NCBI RefSeq assembly: GCF_003336705.1
Contig: NZ_QMDL01000002.1
Coordinates: forward strand, 419,262-483,261
Length of the DNA stretch: 64,000 nucleotides
Reading direction: 5' to 3'
DNA from: Marinobacter litoralis
Lineage (GTDB): Bacteria > Pseudomonadota > Gammaproteobacteria > Pseudomonadales > Oleiphilaceae
A program made the position numbers and the translations under genes. Shown one piece after another: positions 34,265 through 43,689 of this stretch (position 1 is the first letter of the stretch; each line of letters starts with the position of its first letter). The notes below the pieces were generated by a model that searched no databases, was not told the DNA's origin, and saw nothing but the letters and a program-made list of their open reading frames with translations.

Positions 34265-36040
34265 CTACACCTCGTTGGCTTTCCGGTATTGACCCCGATA
34301 ATCAAAAATACGCTCTTGCACCTGCCAATAATGCTTGTGCTTACGGGCAATGACGAAATCAGGCGCTGGCATCAAAGCCTCCGATTCAAGCACGTGTTCG
34401 ACCTTGCTGAACTCTTTGGGTGCCTGGCCGTTCGCGTAACGCCGCCCGAAGAGTTTATTGAAAACGCTGCGCTGCGCCGGTCTGCCGAAGTCGAACGACT
34501 CGTTCAGTTCTTCCCCGTCTTCGCCATGGTAAGTGATTTTGAGCTTATCGCCCTTGGCCGATGAGGTCACACCGGCACAGCGGATGACCATGGCGTTCTT
34601 GAGCCTCAGGGCATCCCGCAGCTGATCGTCCGGGTCGATGATCGCGCCTTTGCACTGATGGCAGTTGCGGGCGGCAATGTCGTTCTCGGCACCGCAGTGC
34701 GGGCACGCTTTGAACCGGAAACGGTAATCGCATTGCTCGGGGCGTTCGTTCTGCGTTGACGGCCCGCCTTCTTCCGCAGGCTCCAGCAGGCCTTGGCAGC
34801 GGCGACCGTAGTGTTCAATAACCCGGCCTTCGCTGTCGGTTTTTCCCCAGAAAATATTGGCGAACCCACACCCCGGGCAAAACACCTGCACCGGCTCGCT
34901 GTCGGGATCCGGCTTTTTCTCGCCCACTTCCGGGTGATGCAAATTCACGCTGTTGCCCGCGTAATCAATCACCAGACAATCCTGCTTGCCGTCATCCAAA
35001 CGCAGACCGCGGCCGACGATTTGCTGGTACAGGCTGACAGACTGGGTAGGCCTAAGAATGGCGATGAAATCCACATGAGGCGCGTCGAAGCCGGTAGTAA
35101 GCACCGACACATTCACCAGATACTTCAACTGTCGCTGCTTGAAGCGCTGAATCAGCGAATCCCGCTCAGCCAGATCCGTCGCGCCGGTAATCAACGCGGT
35201 TTCCTGATCCGGCAAGTAGCCCGTAATCTCCTTCGCGTGCGCCACCGTGGCCGCGAAAATCATCACCGCCTTACGCTCAGCGGCCAGCTCCATTACCTGC
35301 TCGATAATGGCTCGGGTAACGCGCTGATGTTTGCTCAGTAACTCGTTCACATCCTTCTCGGCGTATTCGCCAAAACGGTCCTGCGCCAGCGTAGAAAAAT
35401 CGTACTGCGCGACTGCCGCATTCACCAGTTCCGGCTTGGTGAGATACCCGCGATTGATCATATAACTGAGCGGCAGCTCGTAAATGCAATGCACAAAAGG
35501 TTTGTCTTGCTCACTGCGCACAAAGCCCCGGTAGTGATAGCGGTAAATCCAGCCCATGGCCAGCCGGTATGGCGTGGCGGTTAGCCCTAGCACTTTGAGG
35601 GAATCGTTCTGCTGCTTCAGCAACTCGATAATGCGCTGATACTGGCTGGTGTCCTCGCCGCTTACGCGATGGCATTCGTCGATGATCACCAGCGAGTATT
35701 CATCTTTGAACTGATCGAGATTCGCTGAAACCGACTGCACGCTGGCAAAGGTGACCTGATGCCGGTTGTCCTTGCGCTTCAGCCCGGCGGAAAAAATCCC
35801 GCCCGTTAACCCATAGCTCTCGTACTTGGCGTGGTTCTGCTCCACCAGCTCTTTTACATGAGTCAGCACCAGAATCTTGCGCTTGGCCAGGCGCGCCAAC
35901 TCCGCAATCACCAGGCTTTTACCCGCACCGGTTGGCAGCACGATCACCGCAGATTCATCCGATTTACGGAAATGCTTCAGCGTAGCCTCGACGGCTTCTT
36001 GCTGGTAGGGGCGCAGTTTGAAGGGGGCGTTCATGGGCAT
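34265..36040 (-). CDS. radD: superfamily 2 DNA helicase RadD-like (YejH)
   Basis: A 591-aa SF2 helicase. Walker A is VLPTGAGKS, motif II IIDECHRVSGED (DECH), motif III GLTATPYRLA, and motif VI QQIVGRGLRLDDG. The C-terminal part carries zinc-ribbon pairs (CPGCGFANI and CPHCGAENDIAARNCHQC), as in E. coli RadD (586 aa), a RecA-associated repair protein. Two candidate starts two codons apart (MPMNAP). Divergent or isolated from neighbours. Confidence 0.88.
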   Translation of the reverse strand: MPMNAPFKLRPYQQEAVEATLKHFRKSDESAVIVLPTGAGKSLVIAELARLAKRKILVLTHVKELVEQNHAKYESYGLTGGIFSAGLKRKDNRHQVTFASVQSVSANLDQFKDEYSLVIIDECHRVSGEDTSQYQRIIELLKQQNDSLKVLGLTATPYRLAMGWIYRYHYRGFVRSEQDKPFVHCIYELPLSYMINRGYLTKPELVNAAVAQYDFSTLAQDRFGEYAEKDVNELLSKHQRVTRAIIEQVMELAAERKAVMIFAATVAHAKEITGYLPDQETALITGATDLAERDSLIQRFKQRQLKYLVNVSVLTTGFDAPHVDFIAILRPTQSVSLYQQIVGRGLRLDDGKQDCLVIDYAGNSVNLHHPEVGEKKPDPDSEPVQVFCPGCGFANIFWGKTDSEGRVIEHYGRRCQGLLEPAEEGGPSTQNERPEQCDYRFRFKACPHCGAENDIAARNCHQCKGAIIDPDDQLRDALRLKNAMVIRCAGVTSSAKGDKLKITYHGEDGEELNESFDFGRPAQRSVFNKLFGRRYANGQAPKEFSKVEHVLESEALMPAPDFVIARKHKHYWQVQERIFDYRGQYRKANEV

Positions 36041-36094
36041 GGGCTTAATCGTTGAATGGCCAAAACTCTCTTTACAGCGGTTCGACGTGAGGAA

Positions 36095-36406
36095 TTACAG
36101 ATTGGAATCCGGCTCAATAAACAGCCTGATGTAAACCAAATACCCCGAAAACAAAACCAACGGAGCCGTGTACCAAAGGTACGCCAGCTTTCCCGCACCC
36201 ATTCGATACAGCACAATCACAACGATCGCACTGACAATACAGCTTGCAGGCACGGAGTACATGGCCGAATCCAACACCGACGAATCAAACGGCGAGATCC
36301 GGTGAGTGCTGCCAACAGCACTGAACGCGAACACCACCAACATAAACATCATATATGCCAGAAGAAACTGGCCAACCGTGCCTGCTACTACCCACCCAAA
36401 AGCCAT
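36095..36406 (-). CDS. three-span small membrane protein
   Basis: A 103-aa protein with three hydrophobic segments: GTVGQFLLAYMMFMLVVFAF, PASCIVSAIVVIVLYRMGAG and WYTAPLVLFSGYLVYIRLFI. No family recognised. It is followed upstream on the same strand by a small lipoprotein gene 15 bases away, suggesting one transcript. Confidence 0.6.
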   Translation of the reverse strand: MAFGWVVAGTVGQFLLAYMMFMLVVFAFSAVGSTHRISPFDSSVLDSAMYSVPASCIVSAIVVIVLYRMGAGKLAYLWYTAPLVLFSGYLVYIRLFIEPDSNL

Positions 36407-36421
36407 TAGTCACTCCTTTTA

Positions 36422-36844
36422 CTATTTGATTATCCGGCAACTACCCAACGCGTGTGCGTGCAGATACTCACAAAACGCCTTTACGTCAGGATTAGTGAAC
36501 TCGCTGGAAATAAACTCACCCGGAATCAGACCTTCATCCCATCGGCTGGTCACCAGAGTATGGGGGTACGCTTCATCGCGGGGATAGATCTGCACCACCG
36601 CTTGGCTCTGATGGATATAAAGATCGCGAAGTTCTTTCGTGCAACGAAGGGCACTAGGGTCAGGGTAGACATTGCACTGGTAACCCGCCTCGCTGAAGAA
36701 CTCACTCGCCGCCGAGAACAGCGTAGTTGCCCGCAAAGAAGAAGCGGCCGCCGGATGAATGCTTCTGGCCACATCGCTGACGACATTCGTGCAGCCGGCT
36801 ACGAGTGAGAGGGAGAAAAACAGCAGAGCGTTAAATTTATACAC
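36422..36844 (-). CDS. small lipoprotein, 140 aa
   Basis: A lipoprotein signal, MYKFNALLFFSLSLVAGC, ends in the lipobox VAGC. The mature chain has three more cysteines (YQCNVYPDP, LRCTKELRD, AFCEYLHAH) and a final GSC. Family not recognised. Upstream of the three-span protein gene on the same strand. Confidence 0.68.
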   Translation of the reverse strand: MYKFNALLFFSLSLVAGCTNVVSDVARSIHPAAASSLRATTLFSAASEFFSEAGYQCNVYPDPSALRCTKELRDLYIHQSQAVVQIYPRDEAYPHTLVTSRWDEGLIPGEFISSEFTNPDVKAFCEYLHAHALGSCRIIK

Positions 36845-37063
36845 AAAAGAGCCTAATCGTTAAGTGATATCCGGCGTTCGAGGTCACCATCTCGAGTTGA
36901 TAAGCACCGTTCCCTGAACTTAAATCAAGAGATCATCCGGCACTCCATATGTCGTGGCAGCTCGTTCTCCTTTATCAAACCAACGCCATGGAGAGAGGCT
37001 GCGATGAAGCATCCATAGCGGACATATCCCCCGCGCTAAGCATCTTATACGAAGGAGAGTACT

Positions 37064-37375
37064 ATGAAAAAGCTCCATGCACTTGCGCTCTATGCTCTGA
37101 TCACACCGTTCATAGCCTTGGGCTCAACCGGCTTGCTCGCCGCCCATCACGGCAATGAGAATAAGGACTTGGGTGAGCAGGATATGGATAAACACGCGAA
37201 ACAGGGAAGCCAGGATTCTGAGCGGCACGAAGAGTCCACAAAATCGAAATACAATGCCGGCGACCCCACAGGCAAAGCTGACGAAATGGACCCGAAAAAA
37301 GACGGCCGCTCCGATATGAAAAAGAAAGATAAAATGAAAATGCGGTCGGCGGATGACATGGCAAAGGAAGAATAG
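37064..37375 (+). CDS. exported highly charged protein, 103 aa
   Basis: A signal peptide (LHALALYALITPFIALGST, cleaved after LLAAHH or nearby) is followed by an almost fully charged, low-complexity tail (DLGEQDMDKHAKQGSQDSER, KKDGRSDMKKKDKMKMRSAD). Likely intrinsically disordered in the periplasm. GAAGGAGAG precedes the ATG. Family not recognised; a stress or osmotic role would be a guess. Confidence 0.62.
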   Translation: MKKLHALALYALITPFIALGSTGLLAAHHGNENKDLGEQDMDKHAKQGSQDSERHEESTKSKYNAGDPTGKADEMDPKKDGRSDMKKKDKMKMRSADDMAKEE

Positions 37376-37404
37376 AGCGTTCCTGGTTTATCTCAGGTCA
37401 TCGA

Positions 37405-37512
37405 TTACCGCAGCACGAAAACAAGAAGGGCAAGGAACAATGTAATATTCAGCGCCCAGATGATCATAGACACCCGCCCTCGCGGGCTCAATCGTTTGAT
37501 GGGGTTAGTCAT
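37405..37512 (-). CDS. 35-aa single-span membrane peptide overlapping the reductase remnant
   Basis: Reads MTNPIKRLSPRGRVSMIIWA and continues LNITLFLALLVFVLR, a basic head plus one span. Its ATG overlaps the stop of the reductase remnant by 8 bp (37505-37512), a layout that suggests translational coupling. It may have been a small subunit of the original ferric-reductase-like protein; inference. Confidence 0.5.
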   Translation of the reverse strand: MTNPIKRLSPRGRVSMIIWALNITLFLALLVFVLR

Positions 37513-38400
37513 AGTTAAAGCGCTCCGACAAAATACGGTGCGAGGGCGTGCCTCTTTTGATCAAGTGATCTTCAACGCCGTCCATCATGCCCCTCGGGCC
37601 GCACATCACGAACAGCCACTCGCTGAACTCCGTCTCTGAAAACACCCGATCCAGCAGCGCGGCATCGATAAGGCCGACCTCTCCGGGCCAGGCTTTCGGC
37701 GGTTCTGACAACACATAAACCACATCGCCCGCATTCAGCTCATCGCGATAAGCAATCTGCTCGATCACCCGATTGCCATAGAGCACCCTCACCTTGCGCG
37801 AATCGTCGCTCAGCCGCAGCTGCCTGAGCATACTCAGCAGCGGAGCCAAGCCAACGCCACCGGCAATAAATGCAATCCCGGGCTCAGTACGCCCCTGCAC
37901 GGAAAGATTGCCATAAGGGCCATCGAGATACGCACCGGTTCCGGGTTTTATCTGGCCGATGGTTCGTGTGAAATCGCCGAGTTCTCGGATCATAAAAGAT
38001 AGCTCCGAGCCACTTGCCGGTGCCGAGCAAATGGAAAACGGATTCTCTTTTATCGAGAACGGGTTGTGGCCCACATTCAGCCAGACGAATTGCCCTGCTT
38101 TGTAGTCAAAACCACGGTGACCATCCGGTTTTACAGTCAATTCCCACTGCTCTGGTGTCAATTGAGTCACGGAAGTCACGCGCCAGGGCCGTGCATTCTG
38201 CAGAAGGGGCACCAGCAGGTAAACCGTAAGTAACGACCCGACAGAATGAACTCCATGAGCACCATGGAGAAAGCCAGTATGCCAAGGCCAGACGCCAGTT
38301 CCTTGTGAAACTGGCGAGGCGGCCCGCCGACCGAGGCAGACAAGATCAATGGAAAGGTGACAGCAACAAGGTAAGCAATGATCAAACAGAACGCTTTCAT
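37505..38400 (-). pseudogene. ferric-reductase-like flavoprotein with deleted membrane core
   Basis: Two reading frames make one broken gene. From ATG 38400 the first frame gives an N-terminal span (LIIAYLVAVTFPLILSASVG) and a second start (ASGLGILAFSMVLMEFILSG), then leaves frame. The other frame, ending at 37505, gives an intact FAD/NAD(P) reductase half: ENPFSICSAPASGSELSF, AGGVGLAPLLSMLRQLRLSD, FVMCGPRGMMDGVEDHL. Normally four or more haem-binding spans separate these parts; here they are missing and the frame is shifted. The reductase half might still be expressed from a GTG at 38212, but no ribosome site is seen. Confidence 0.72.
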
Positions 38401-38528
38401 CTACCTTGCCTCGTTTACTTCCCCCGACTATTTAATCTAGTCTGCCTAAGAAGTCTTGGCAAAGAGGTGGCCGTTAGTACACGCCTCAGTGACGCCCGCC
38501 CGCAGCTCATTCGAAACGTGCTTTGTCA

Positions 38529-39647
38529 TCAATATTTGCGTGGCGTTAACTTGAGCGTACCTTGGTTATACACAGGAGCTGACCGAGGCGTGGCACAACC
38601 GACCAGTGTCTGTTGCATCCTGGATCCAGCATCCCAATCCCGGTTCAGGGCCGCCAGACTGGCTCGGTCAGCACAGCTGGAATTCCGAAAATCCACCATC
38701 ATCTGCTCTCGCGATACTCGGGCGCTATCGGGTACCTTGATTTTTCGGTGCTCCAGATTAGCTAAGGCCTGCTTAGCTTCCTCTTTCTTGTAAACCGCCG
38801 TCATAAACGTATCGAAGGAATCATTATTCACTGCCCCACGCTGATCGACCAAAACCTCGCTTTCCTTTGCAACGGCTTCAGCCTTTCTGCGCGCTGTTTC
38901 TGCCTGCTCTTGCAACACCGTATGCAACCAGCTTTTCACAGCCCAAAGATTGATAGATGCCGAACGCACAGAGCTGCCCCATTTATTTGCATGCGAGCCG
39001 CTCCATGAAAAAGCATTGCTGTTTTGTATGGCCCTCGTTTCATAGGCTGCAAGCATATCGGCATACAGTTTTTTCGCAGTATCCGGATGCTCATGACGGT
39101 TGGTCAGATCGTTCCAAAACAACTCGCGCCACAACGGACTGGAAGGAAAATTAAAGCTCGGTTTATCAGATCCCGCCGCTCTCATAATACCCGCATCACA
39201 CACGAACAGTGATGAGCTGTTAATCGGCAGCCCAGGTGCCAGAGGGTAGGCAATATCCACATCGGAAAGCGTGATATCCCGTAATACAGAAGGAGGCAGT
39301 TTCCCCGCGCCAAAAGAGCCTTCGGCTGCCCCCGTGAGCCCCGCATCAAACCCATCGTCTCCAGCCGCAACAGACAACAGTTTCCAGGCCGCCACACAGG
39401 TGTATACCGGTTCCCCAACAAGCACCCCAAGAGTAAGCCGACTTTCAACCTGAACAACCGCGGAGTAACCGGTGGTGTCATCTTTCACCGTGATCTGATC
39501 CGCGCTGAAGCTCACCGTATGGGGCCCCGCCGTCGGGGGAATAACCGCAGCGTGCACCACCGAGAAAGAGAGACAATAACCGAGTGCCATAAACAAGACG
39601 CGTTTGATCTTCAGGAATCGCCCCAGATAAACACCGTACATGGTCAT
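38529..39647 (-). CDS. exported hypothetical protein, 372 aa
   Basis: A signal-like N terminus (VLFMALGYCLSFSVVHAAVI) leads into a beta-rich region and then a long helical stretch (SWLHTVLQEQAETARRKAEA, VAKESEVLVDQRG) that looks coiled-coil. Four cysteines are spread through the protein. I recognise no family. Its start overlaps the stop of the upstream lipoprotein gene by 4 bp, so the pair is co-translated and presumably acts together in the envelope. Confidence 0.65.
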   Translation of the reverse strand: MTMYGVYLGRFLKIKRVLFMALGYCLSFSVVHAAVIPPTAGPHTVSFSADQITVKDDTTGYSAVVQVESRLTLGVLVGEPVYTCVAAWKLLSVAAGDDGFDAGLTGAAEGSFGAGKLPPSVLRDITLSDVDIAYPLAPGLPINSSSLFVCDAGIMRAAGSDKPSFNFPSSPLWRELFWNDLTNRHEHPDTAKKLYADMLAAYETRAIQNSNAFSWSGSHANKWGSSVRSASINLWAVKSWLHTVLQEQAETARRKAEAVAKESEVLVDQRGAVNNDSFDTFMTAVYKKEEAKQALANLEHRKIKVPDSARVSREQMMVDFRNSSCADRASLAALNRDWDAGSRMQQTLVGCATPRSAPVYNQGTLKLTPRKY

Positions 39648-40594
39648 AGGTAAGCCTCCGCTTCAGCCGCATAAGCCATATGGCGAGAATCCTTTAGATA
39701 CATCTGAGCTGCTTTGCGGGCATTATCGGTGTCCCCGACCCGGGACAGGGCCTTGGCAAAATGAAAATAGAAGGTATCCGGTAGCTGAATCCTCAACGCC
39801 TGAATCTTGAAGAACTGCTGAACCGCACATTTGTAGTCAGACTCATTCATACACGAGCGGATCTGGTGAACATAATGGGTATACAGTTCCGGCTTGCTCA
39901 GCCAGCTTTCAGAAAAAAGATTGAGGCGGTCAAGTGTTGCTTGCTTGTAAAGAGAAGTGTGGGAGGTCGACACATCTCCCGCGCGCAATTCTCCATGAAC
40001 AACGACAGATGTGGGCTTAAACGGAGCGCTTTCCAGCGCCTCTTTAAGATTAATCGAAGCCTTGCCACCGGATATACGCGGCTGAAACGTCTCACGCCAC
40101 TCCCGTGCTTGATTGCTTGCGACTACCGAAACCTTCAATTCGGCAGACGGATGAGCAAGGTAACCGGAACGCGACTCCTGATCGATGACTCGAGCTACGG
40201 TCTTGTCGCCATTATCGTAAGGGCCAGACCACTCCCCCTCTCGGCCAAAACATTCGGAGGGCTTATCAAGGCAGATGAGCCAGAGAAATGGATTCAGAAT
40301 GTATAAGAGATTCGGTTCTTTACTGTACCGAGAATAGTAAACCGGCTGGTCGTAGAGCACTTTTTGAACCAAATACGTCTGTTCCAGTTCCATCACATAC
40401 CAGCCATCGCCCACGAACAATGTCGACGATTTAAAGGTTACATCCTTAACCGAAGTCTGCTTGGCTTCGTATTCCGGCTGCCAATCCTCAACCTGCGAAA
40501 CACCATTACGCGTGTGTGAATGGGTAGTGCCGCAGCCCGTCAGTGCAAACAAGGTAAGGGAGAGCAAAACAGAAACAATTCGGGAGCTTGTCAT
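39644..40594 (-). CDS. lipoprotein with TPR-like C-terminal region, 316 aa
   Basis: A lipoprotein signal, IVSVLLSLTLFALTGC, with lipobox LTGC. The C-terminal third (CAVQQFFKIQALRIQLPDTF, FHFAKALSRVGDTDNARKAA, QMYLKDSR) has the helix pairs of tetratricopeptide repeats. The middle (LLYILNPFLWLICLDKPSEC) contains a hydrophobic patch that could touch the membrane. Overlaps the next gene by ATGA. Function unknown; a protein-protein interaction role is likely from the TPR-like part. Confidence 0.67.
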   Translation of the reverse strand: MTSSRIVSVLLSLTLFALTGCGTTHSHTRNGVSQVEDWQPEYEAKQTSVKDVTFKSSTLFVGDGWYVMELEQTYLVQKVLYDQPVYYSRYSKEPNLLYILNPFLWLICLDKPSECFGREGEWSGPYDNGDKTVARVIDQESRSGYLAHPSAELKVSVVASNQAREWRETFQPRISGGKASINLKEALESAPFKPTSVVVHGELRAGDVSTSHTSLYKQATLDRLNLFSESWLSKPELYTHYVHQIRSCMNESDYKCAVQQFFKIQALRIQLPDTFYFHFAKALSRVGDTDNARKAAQMYLKDSRHMAYAAEAEAYL

Positions 40595-40703
40595 TTTTTT
40601 ATTAGGCCAAGTGTCCAGTATGCAACTGACGTGAGTAACGGACTGTTATATCCTAAAACCGTCACACACAGTTTTGTTTTATGTTTTTATTCTGTGCACA
40701 TAT

Positions 40704-41207
40704 TCAACCACGCCCACGCGCAAGTGTCATCTGCCGCTGTTCAGCTTTTCGCAACGCTCGCTCTTTATCAAGAATGCTCTTCCAATGGCTAGCGCGCTCA
40801 TTGTCAGGCAAGGACAGTAAACCATCAAACAAGGCTCGTAATTCCTGTTTCAAACTTAGCACCTCTGGACCATCGTTACCGGTCAGCGTGGTGTTGCGTT
40901 TGGGGTTATACATAGTGCCAAACGCCCGCACATTAGCCCTTGCTTCGGTCAGAGTGTACTCGCCATTTGGTCCACCGCCCCACTGGTGGGTGTTGTCATC
41001 GTCTTCTCCGTCGTCCTCCCAAATACAAAGACAACAGATTTCGTAACGCCCTCTTTGCTTCAGCGTTGGATAGCCGCAACAAGGGCAAGGCACCCGCTCA
41101 ACCTTCGTGCGTTTATTCAAAACAACGGGGCCGCCCGCCGCCATAAAGAATGCCCGACGCCGTTCAAATTCAACCGGACGCTCTTCACGCCAATCAGAGC
41201 TAGACAC
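40704..41207 (-). CDS. cysteine-rich CPCC domain protein
   Basis: A 167-aa protein with the CPCC zinc-binding domain: RVPCPCCGYPTLKQRGRYEI, then CCLCIWEDDGEDDDNTHQWG. This matches the cysteine-rich CPCC family, often found among accessory and toxin-linked genes. The rest (TLTEARANVRAFGTMYNPKR) is also typical. It sits just 3 bases downstream of slyD on the same strand. Function unknown. Confidence 0.82.
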   Translation of the reverse strand: MSSSDWREERPVEFERRRAFFMAAGGPVVLNKRTKVERVPCPCCGYPTLKQRGRYEICCLCIWEDDGEDDDNTHQWGGGPNGEYTLTEARANVRAFGTMYNPKRNTTLTGNDGPEVLSLKQELRALFDGLLSLPDNERASHWKSILDKERALRKAEQRQMTLARGRG

Positions 41208-41210
41208 GAC

Positions 41211-41690
41211 TCAGTGATGCCCACCCGGCCCATGGGCGTGGCCGTGGGCAATCTCTTCGGCATCGGCATCGCGCACTTCGATGATCTCGATATCGAAGGT
41301 CAGGGTTCTACCGGCCATCGGGTGATTGGTGTCCACATCCGCAAACTTAAGACCGACCTTGGCAACCACCACATGGCGCGGGCCCTGCTCGGTTTGAACT
41401 TGAGCAACCATGCCTTTCTTCCAGCGCTTGGCTCCCATCAAATGCTTCACCGGCACTCGTTGAATGGCATCCGGTTTGCGGGGCCCATAGGCTTTTTCCG
41501 GGCTGATGGTTACGCTGAAAACTTCGCCCGTTTCGCGGCCTTCAAGGGCTTCTTCCAAACCTTGGATAACACCGCCGTGGCCATGCAGGTAAGCATTCGG
41601 CTGACCTCCACGGGAGGTTTCAACAACGTTGTCCTGTTCATCACGCACACTGTAGTGGAACAAAACCACTTTATTCTTTTCGATTTGCAT
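41211..41690 (-). CDS. slyD: FKBP-type peptidyl-prolyl isomerase SlyD
   Basis: A 159-aa FKBP fold with the inserted IF chaperone domain: VIQGLEEALEGRETGEVFSV, SPEKAYGPRKPDAIQRVPVK, DTNHPMAGRTLTFDIEIIEV. The metal-binding His-rich tail (AHGHAHGPGGHH) is short. SlyD isomerises prolyl bonds, acts as a chaperone and delivers nickel; this is relevant because the window also carries a nickel urease, though the loci are 13 kb apart. Confidence 0.9.
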   Translation of the reverse strand: MQIEKNKVVLFHYSVRDEQDNVVETSRGGQPNAYLHGHGGVIQGLEEALEGRETGEVFSVTISPEKAYGPRKPDAIQRVPVKHLMGAKRWKKGMVAQVQTEQGPRHVVVAKVGLKFADVDTNHPMAGRTLTFDIEIIEVRDADAEEIAHGHAHGPGGHH

Positions 41691-41747
41691 AAGATTCTCT
41701 GCAACGGTTAAAAGTACGGCATTATAACCAGCTGTGGCATCAGCGCC

Positions 41748-43010
41748 CTAAGACAACTGTTGCTCCAGTTCCATCGAGTTTTCCGGCACCGTCTCATGCT
41801 TCTCTTCAGAACGGCCAATCACTGAGGTAACTACCAAGTCCCCAGTGACGTTCATGGCCGTGGCGCCCATACCGACAAGTGCGTCAATCGATACCAGTAA
41901 GGCCACGGTTTCAATCGGCAGCCCTACCTGGGCAAACACCGTGGCAATCATGACGATACCCGCGCCCGGAACACCCGCGGTGCCGATAGACGCCAGAGTA
42001 CCGATCAGCACAATTTCAAGCATGGTGACCAAATCCAGCGGCACCCCCACCACATTGGCCGCAAACACAGCGGAAATGGCAATACGGATCGCCGCGCCAT
42101 CCATATTGATGGTGGCACCCAACGGCAAGCTGAAACCATAGATACGCTGCGGGATTCCCATACGACGGGCTGCGTTTAGCGTCAATGGCAGAGTCCCGGA
42201 ACTGCTCTGGGTCGCGAAGGCCGTGGCGACCGGTGCCCGTGCTTCACGAATAAAGTCGCGTAGGCTAACACCATTCAGGCGCATCAGAACCGCATAAACC
42301 ACCAACTGCACCGCCAGAGCGATGTACAACACCAACACCATATCGCCCAGCGCCAGTATCGTCGCCATACCCTGCGCACCGGCGGTACTGGCAACAATCG
42401 CAAACACGCCAATCGGCACGTATTGGAGAACCCCAGACATCACCTTCATAGTGACATCGTTCAGGCCAGACACCACGCCGTACAACTTTTCCGCCGATTC
42501 GCAGTGAGCATCTGACTCCCGCAGTTTCAGCAGGGCCACACCAAACACAATCGCGGTGAAAATAATCCCCAGCAGGTTCGGCTTGGCAAACGCTTCCACA
42601 ATATTGGCAGGCACAATGTTCAACAGCACCTGTACAAAGCCCGGGTTATCCGGCACCTCGACGGTGGCCGACGACGATAATTCCAGACCATTACCGGGCT
42701 CGAATAAGGAAGCCACTGCCAGCCCCACCGCAATGGCCAGCGCCGAAGTCAGCACATAGAAACCCAGCAGCTTCCGGCCGACACGGCCCATGCTGGAAAG
42801 GTTGGCCTGATTGATTCCCACCATCAGGGTAAACAGCACAATCGGCACGATCAGAAACTTCAACAGCTTCAGCAACAGCTCCCCGAGCGGATTCAACCAT
42901 TCGGCCACCACCGGCCCGCCGACAAGGCCGACCACCAAACCCAGAACCAACGCAATGCCAATGCGCAGCACCAGTGAAGACTTCAGATAAACATCAAGTA
43001 CAGCTTTCAT
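41748..43010 (-). CDS. dicarboxylate/amino-acid:cation symporter (DAACS/GltP family)
   Basis: A 420-aa permease of the glutamate/aspartate transporter fold. The substrate-binding hairpin TQSSSGTLPLTLNAARRMG, the unwound helix GATINMDGAA, and GTAGVPGAGIVMIATVF and DALVGMGATAMNVTGD are all present. It couples uptake of a dicarboxylate or amino acid to Na+ or H+. ATG 43010 lies behind GGGAGCCCCT; 25 more upstream codons are open but unsupported. Upstream lies repeat B1. Confidence 0.9.
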   Translation of the reverse strand: MKAVLDVYLKSSLVLRIGIALVLGLVVGLVGGPVVAEWLNPLGELLLKLLKFLIVPIVLFTLMVGINQANLSSMGRVGRKLLGFYVLTSALAIAVGLAVASLFEPGNGLELSSSATVEVPDNPGFVQVLLNIVPANIVEAFAKPNLLGIIFTAIVFGVALLKLRESDAHCESAEKLYGVVSGLNDVTMKVMSGVLQYVPIGVFAIVASTAGAQGMATILALGDMVLVLYIALAVQLVVYAVLMRLNGVSLRDFIREARAPVATAFATQSSSGTLPLTLNAARRMGIPQRIYGFSLPLGATINMDGAAIRIAISAVFAANVVGVPLDLVTMLEIVLIGTLASIGTAGVPGAGIVMIATVFAQVGLPIETVALLVSIDALVGMGATAMNVTGDLVVTSVIGRSEEKHETVPENSMELEQQLS

Positions 43011-43072
43011 AGGGGCTCCCGTTAAACCCTGGCCCGTTAATGAGCAAGCGATTAAATACGTAAGGCGGGGGA

Positions 43073-43217
43073 TTCTGGTCAGCACCGGGCTATGGGTAAA
43101 CCGGTATTCCCACGTACGTTACGCACAGAAGCTGTGGATAAGATTGTTGGGAACCTAGGGTTAAACCGCCATAAGCCTTGTGGCGCAAGGGCTCGAAAGA
43201 TTTGATGCAAAAATGGC
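43073..43217 (+). repeat. family B repeat, copy 1
   Basis: About 145 bp from TTCTGGT to ATGCAAAAATGG. It contains the inverted DnaA-box-like pair TTACGCACA / TGTGGATAA (43119-43141), then GTTGGGAACCTAGGGTT and a hairpin AGCC-TTG...CAA-GGCT. The end overlaps the start of the 75-aa ORF, whose ATG (43205) is within the repeat tail. Confidence 0.85.
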
Positions 43218-43432
43218 CTATATATGAAGGCTATATGGATATAGAGAATCCGTCTCAACAGCGGCAACATGACCAACGGCGGGAACACGCCAAACCGCTG
43301 CCGGTCAAACCGAGCAACCGGGACGACCGCTTGTACCTAAACTACAGTCAGTCCATACAGGACCGATGGCTGGAGAATCCCGATGGGTTCATTCAGCAGG
43401 CGAACGCCAATTGGCCAGAAGTTCTTGAATAG
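43205..43432 (+). CDS. 75-aa hypothetical protein, start embedded in repeat B1
   Basis: A hydrophilic, soluble ORF beginning MQKWPIYEGYMDIENPSQQR and ending DGFIQQANANWPEVLE. Not recognised. Its last ~40 codons have a decayed relative at 44704-44816 (SYNQTL stop NLWLADPERLIQQA), so it belongs to a duplicated unit. The first ATG is provided by the repeat B1 tail; no good ribosome site is seen. Copy B4 carries a 13-codon remnant of the same start (MQKWTMTGHTVKF). Confidence 0.55.
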   Translation: MQKWPIYEGYMDIENPSQQRQHDQRREHAKPLPVKPSNRDDRLYLNYSQSIQDRWLENPDGFIQQANANWPEVLE

Positions 43433-43470
43433 TGGCCTCGAAGCGTCCAGCTCATCGAACGCTTCGATGT
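43433..43470 (-). pseudogene. remnant of the 3' end of the exported-protein gene at 44817
   Basis: The bases GCGTCCAGCTCATCGA (43443-43458) directly after the 75-aa ORF are identical to the 3' end of the gene at 44817-45059. The rest of that gene is absent here. The order ORF, then remnant, then repeat B2 mirrors the order at 44704-45287. Confidence 0.65.
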
Positions 43471-43493
43471 TCCAACCTGACAAGACCAACAGA

Positions 43494-43637
43494 TTCTGGT
43501 TAGTACTGGCTTATCAATTAACCGGTATCACCACGAAGTTTACTCACAAAAGCTGTGGATAACTGTGTTGGGAACCTCGGGTTAACCACTCAAAAGCCCC
43601 GTGCTATGGGGGCTCGGGGAAATTGATGCTAAAACCG
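43494..43637 (+). repeat. family B repeat, copy 2
   Basis: About 144 bp. TTCTGGTTAGTACTGGCTTA, then the pair TTACTCACA / TGTGGATAA (43540-43562), GTTGGGAACCTCGGGTTAAC, hairpin AGCCCC / GGGGCT, and tail GGGGAAATTGATGCTAAAAC. Nearly identical over its whole length to copy 3 at 45144. Confidence 0.9.
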
Positions 43638-43689
43638 TCAACTTAGTTTAGGACGGGACACACAGATCAAATAGCAGGCTCGTCGCGTT

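Noticed and set aside
36845..37063. GTTAAGT near 36860, considered as an attC box
   Set aside because: No complementary partner arm and no cassette-like neighbour.
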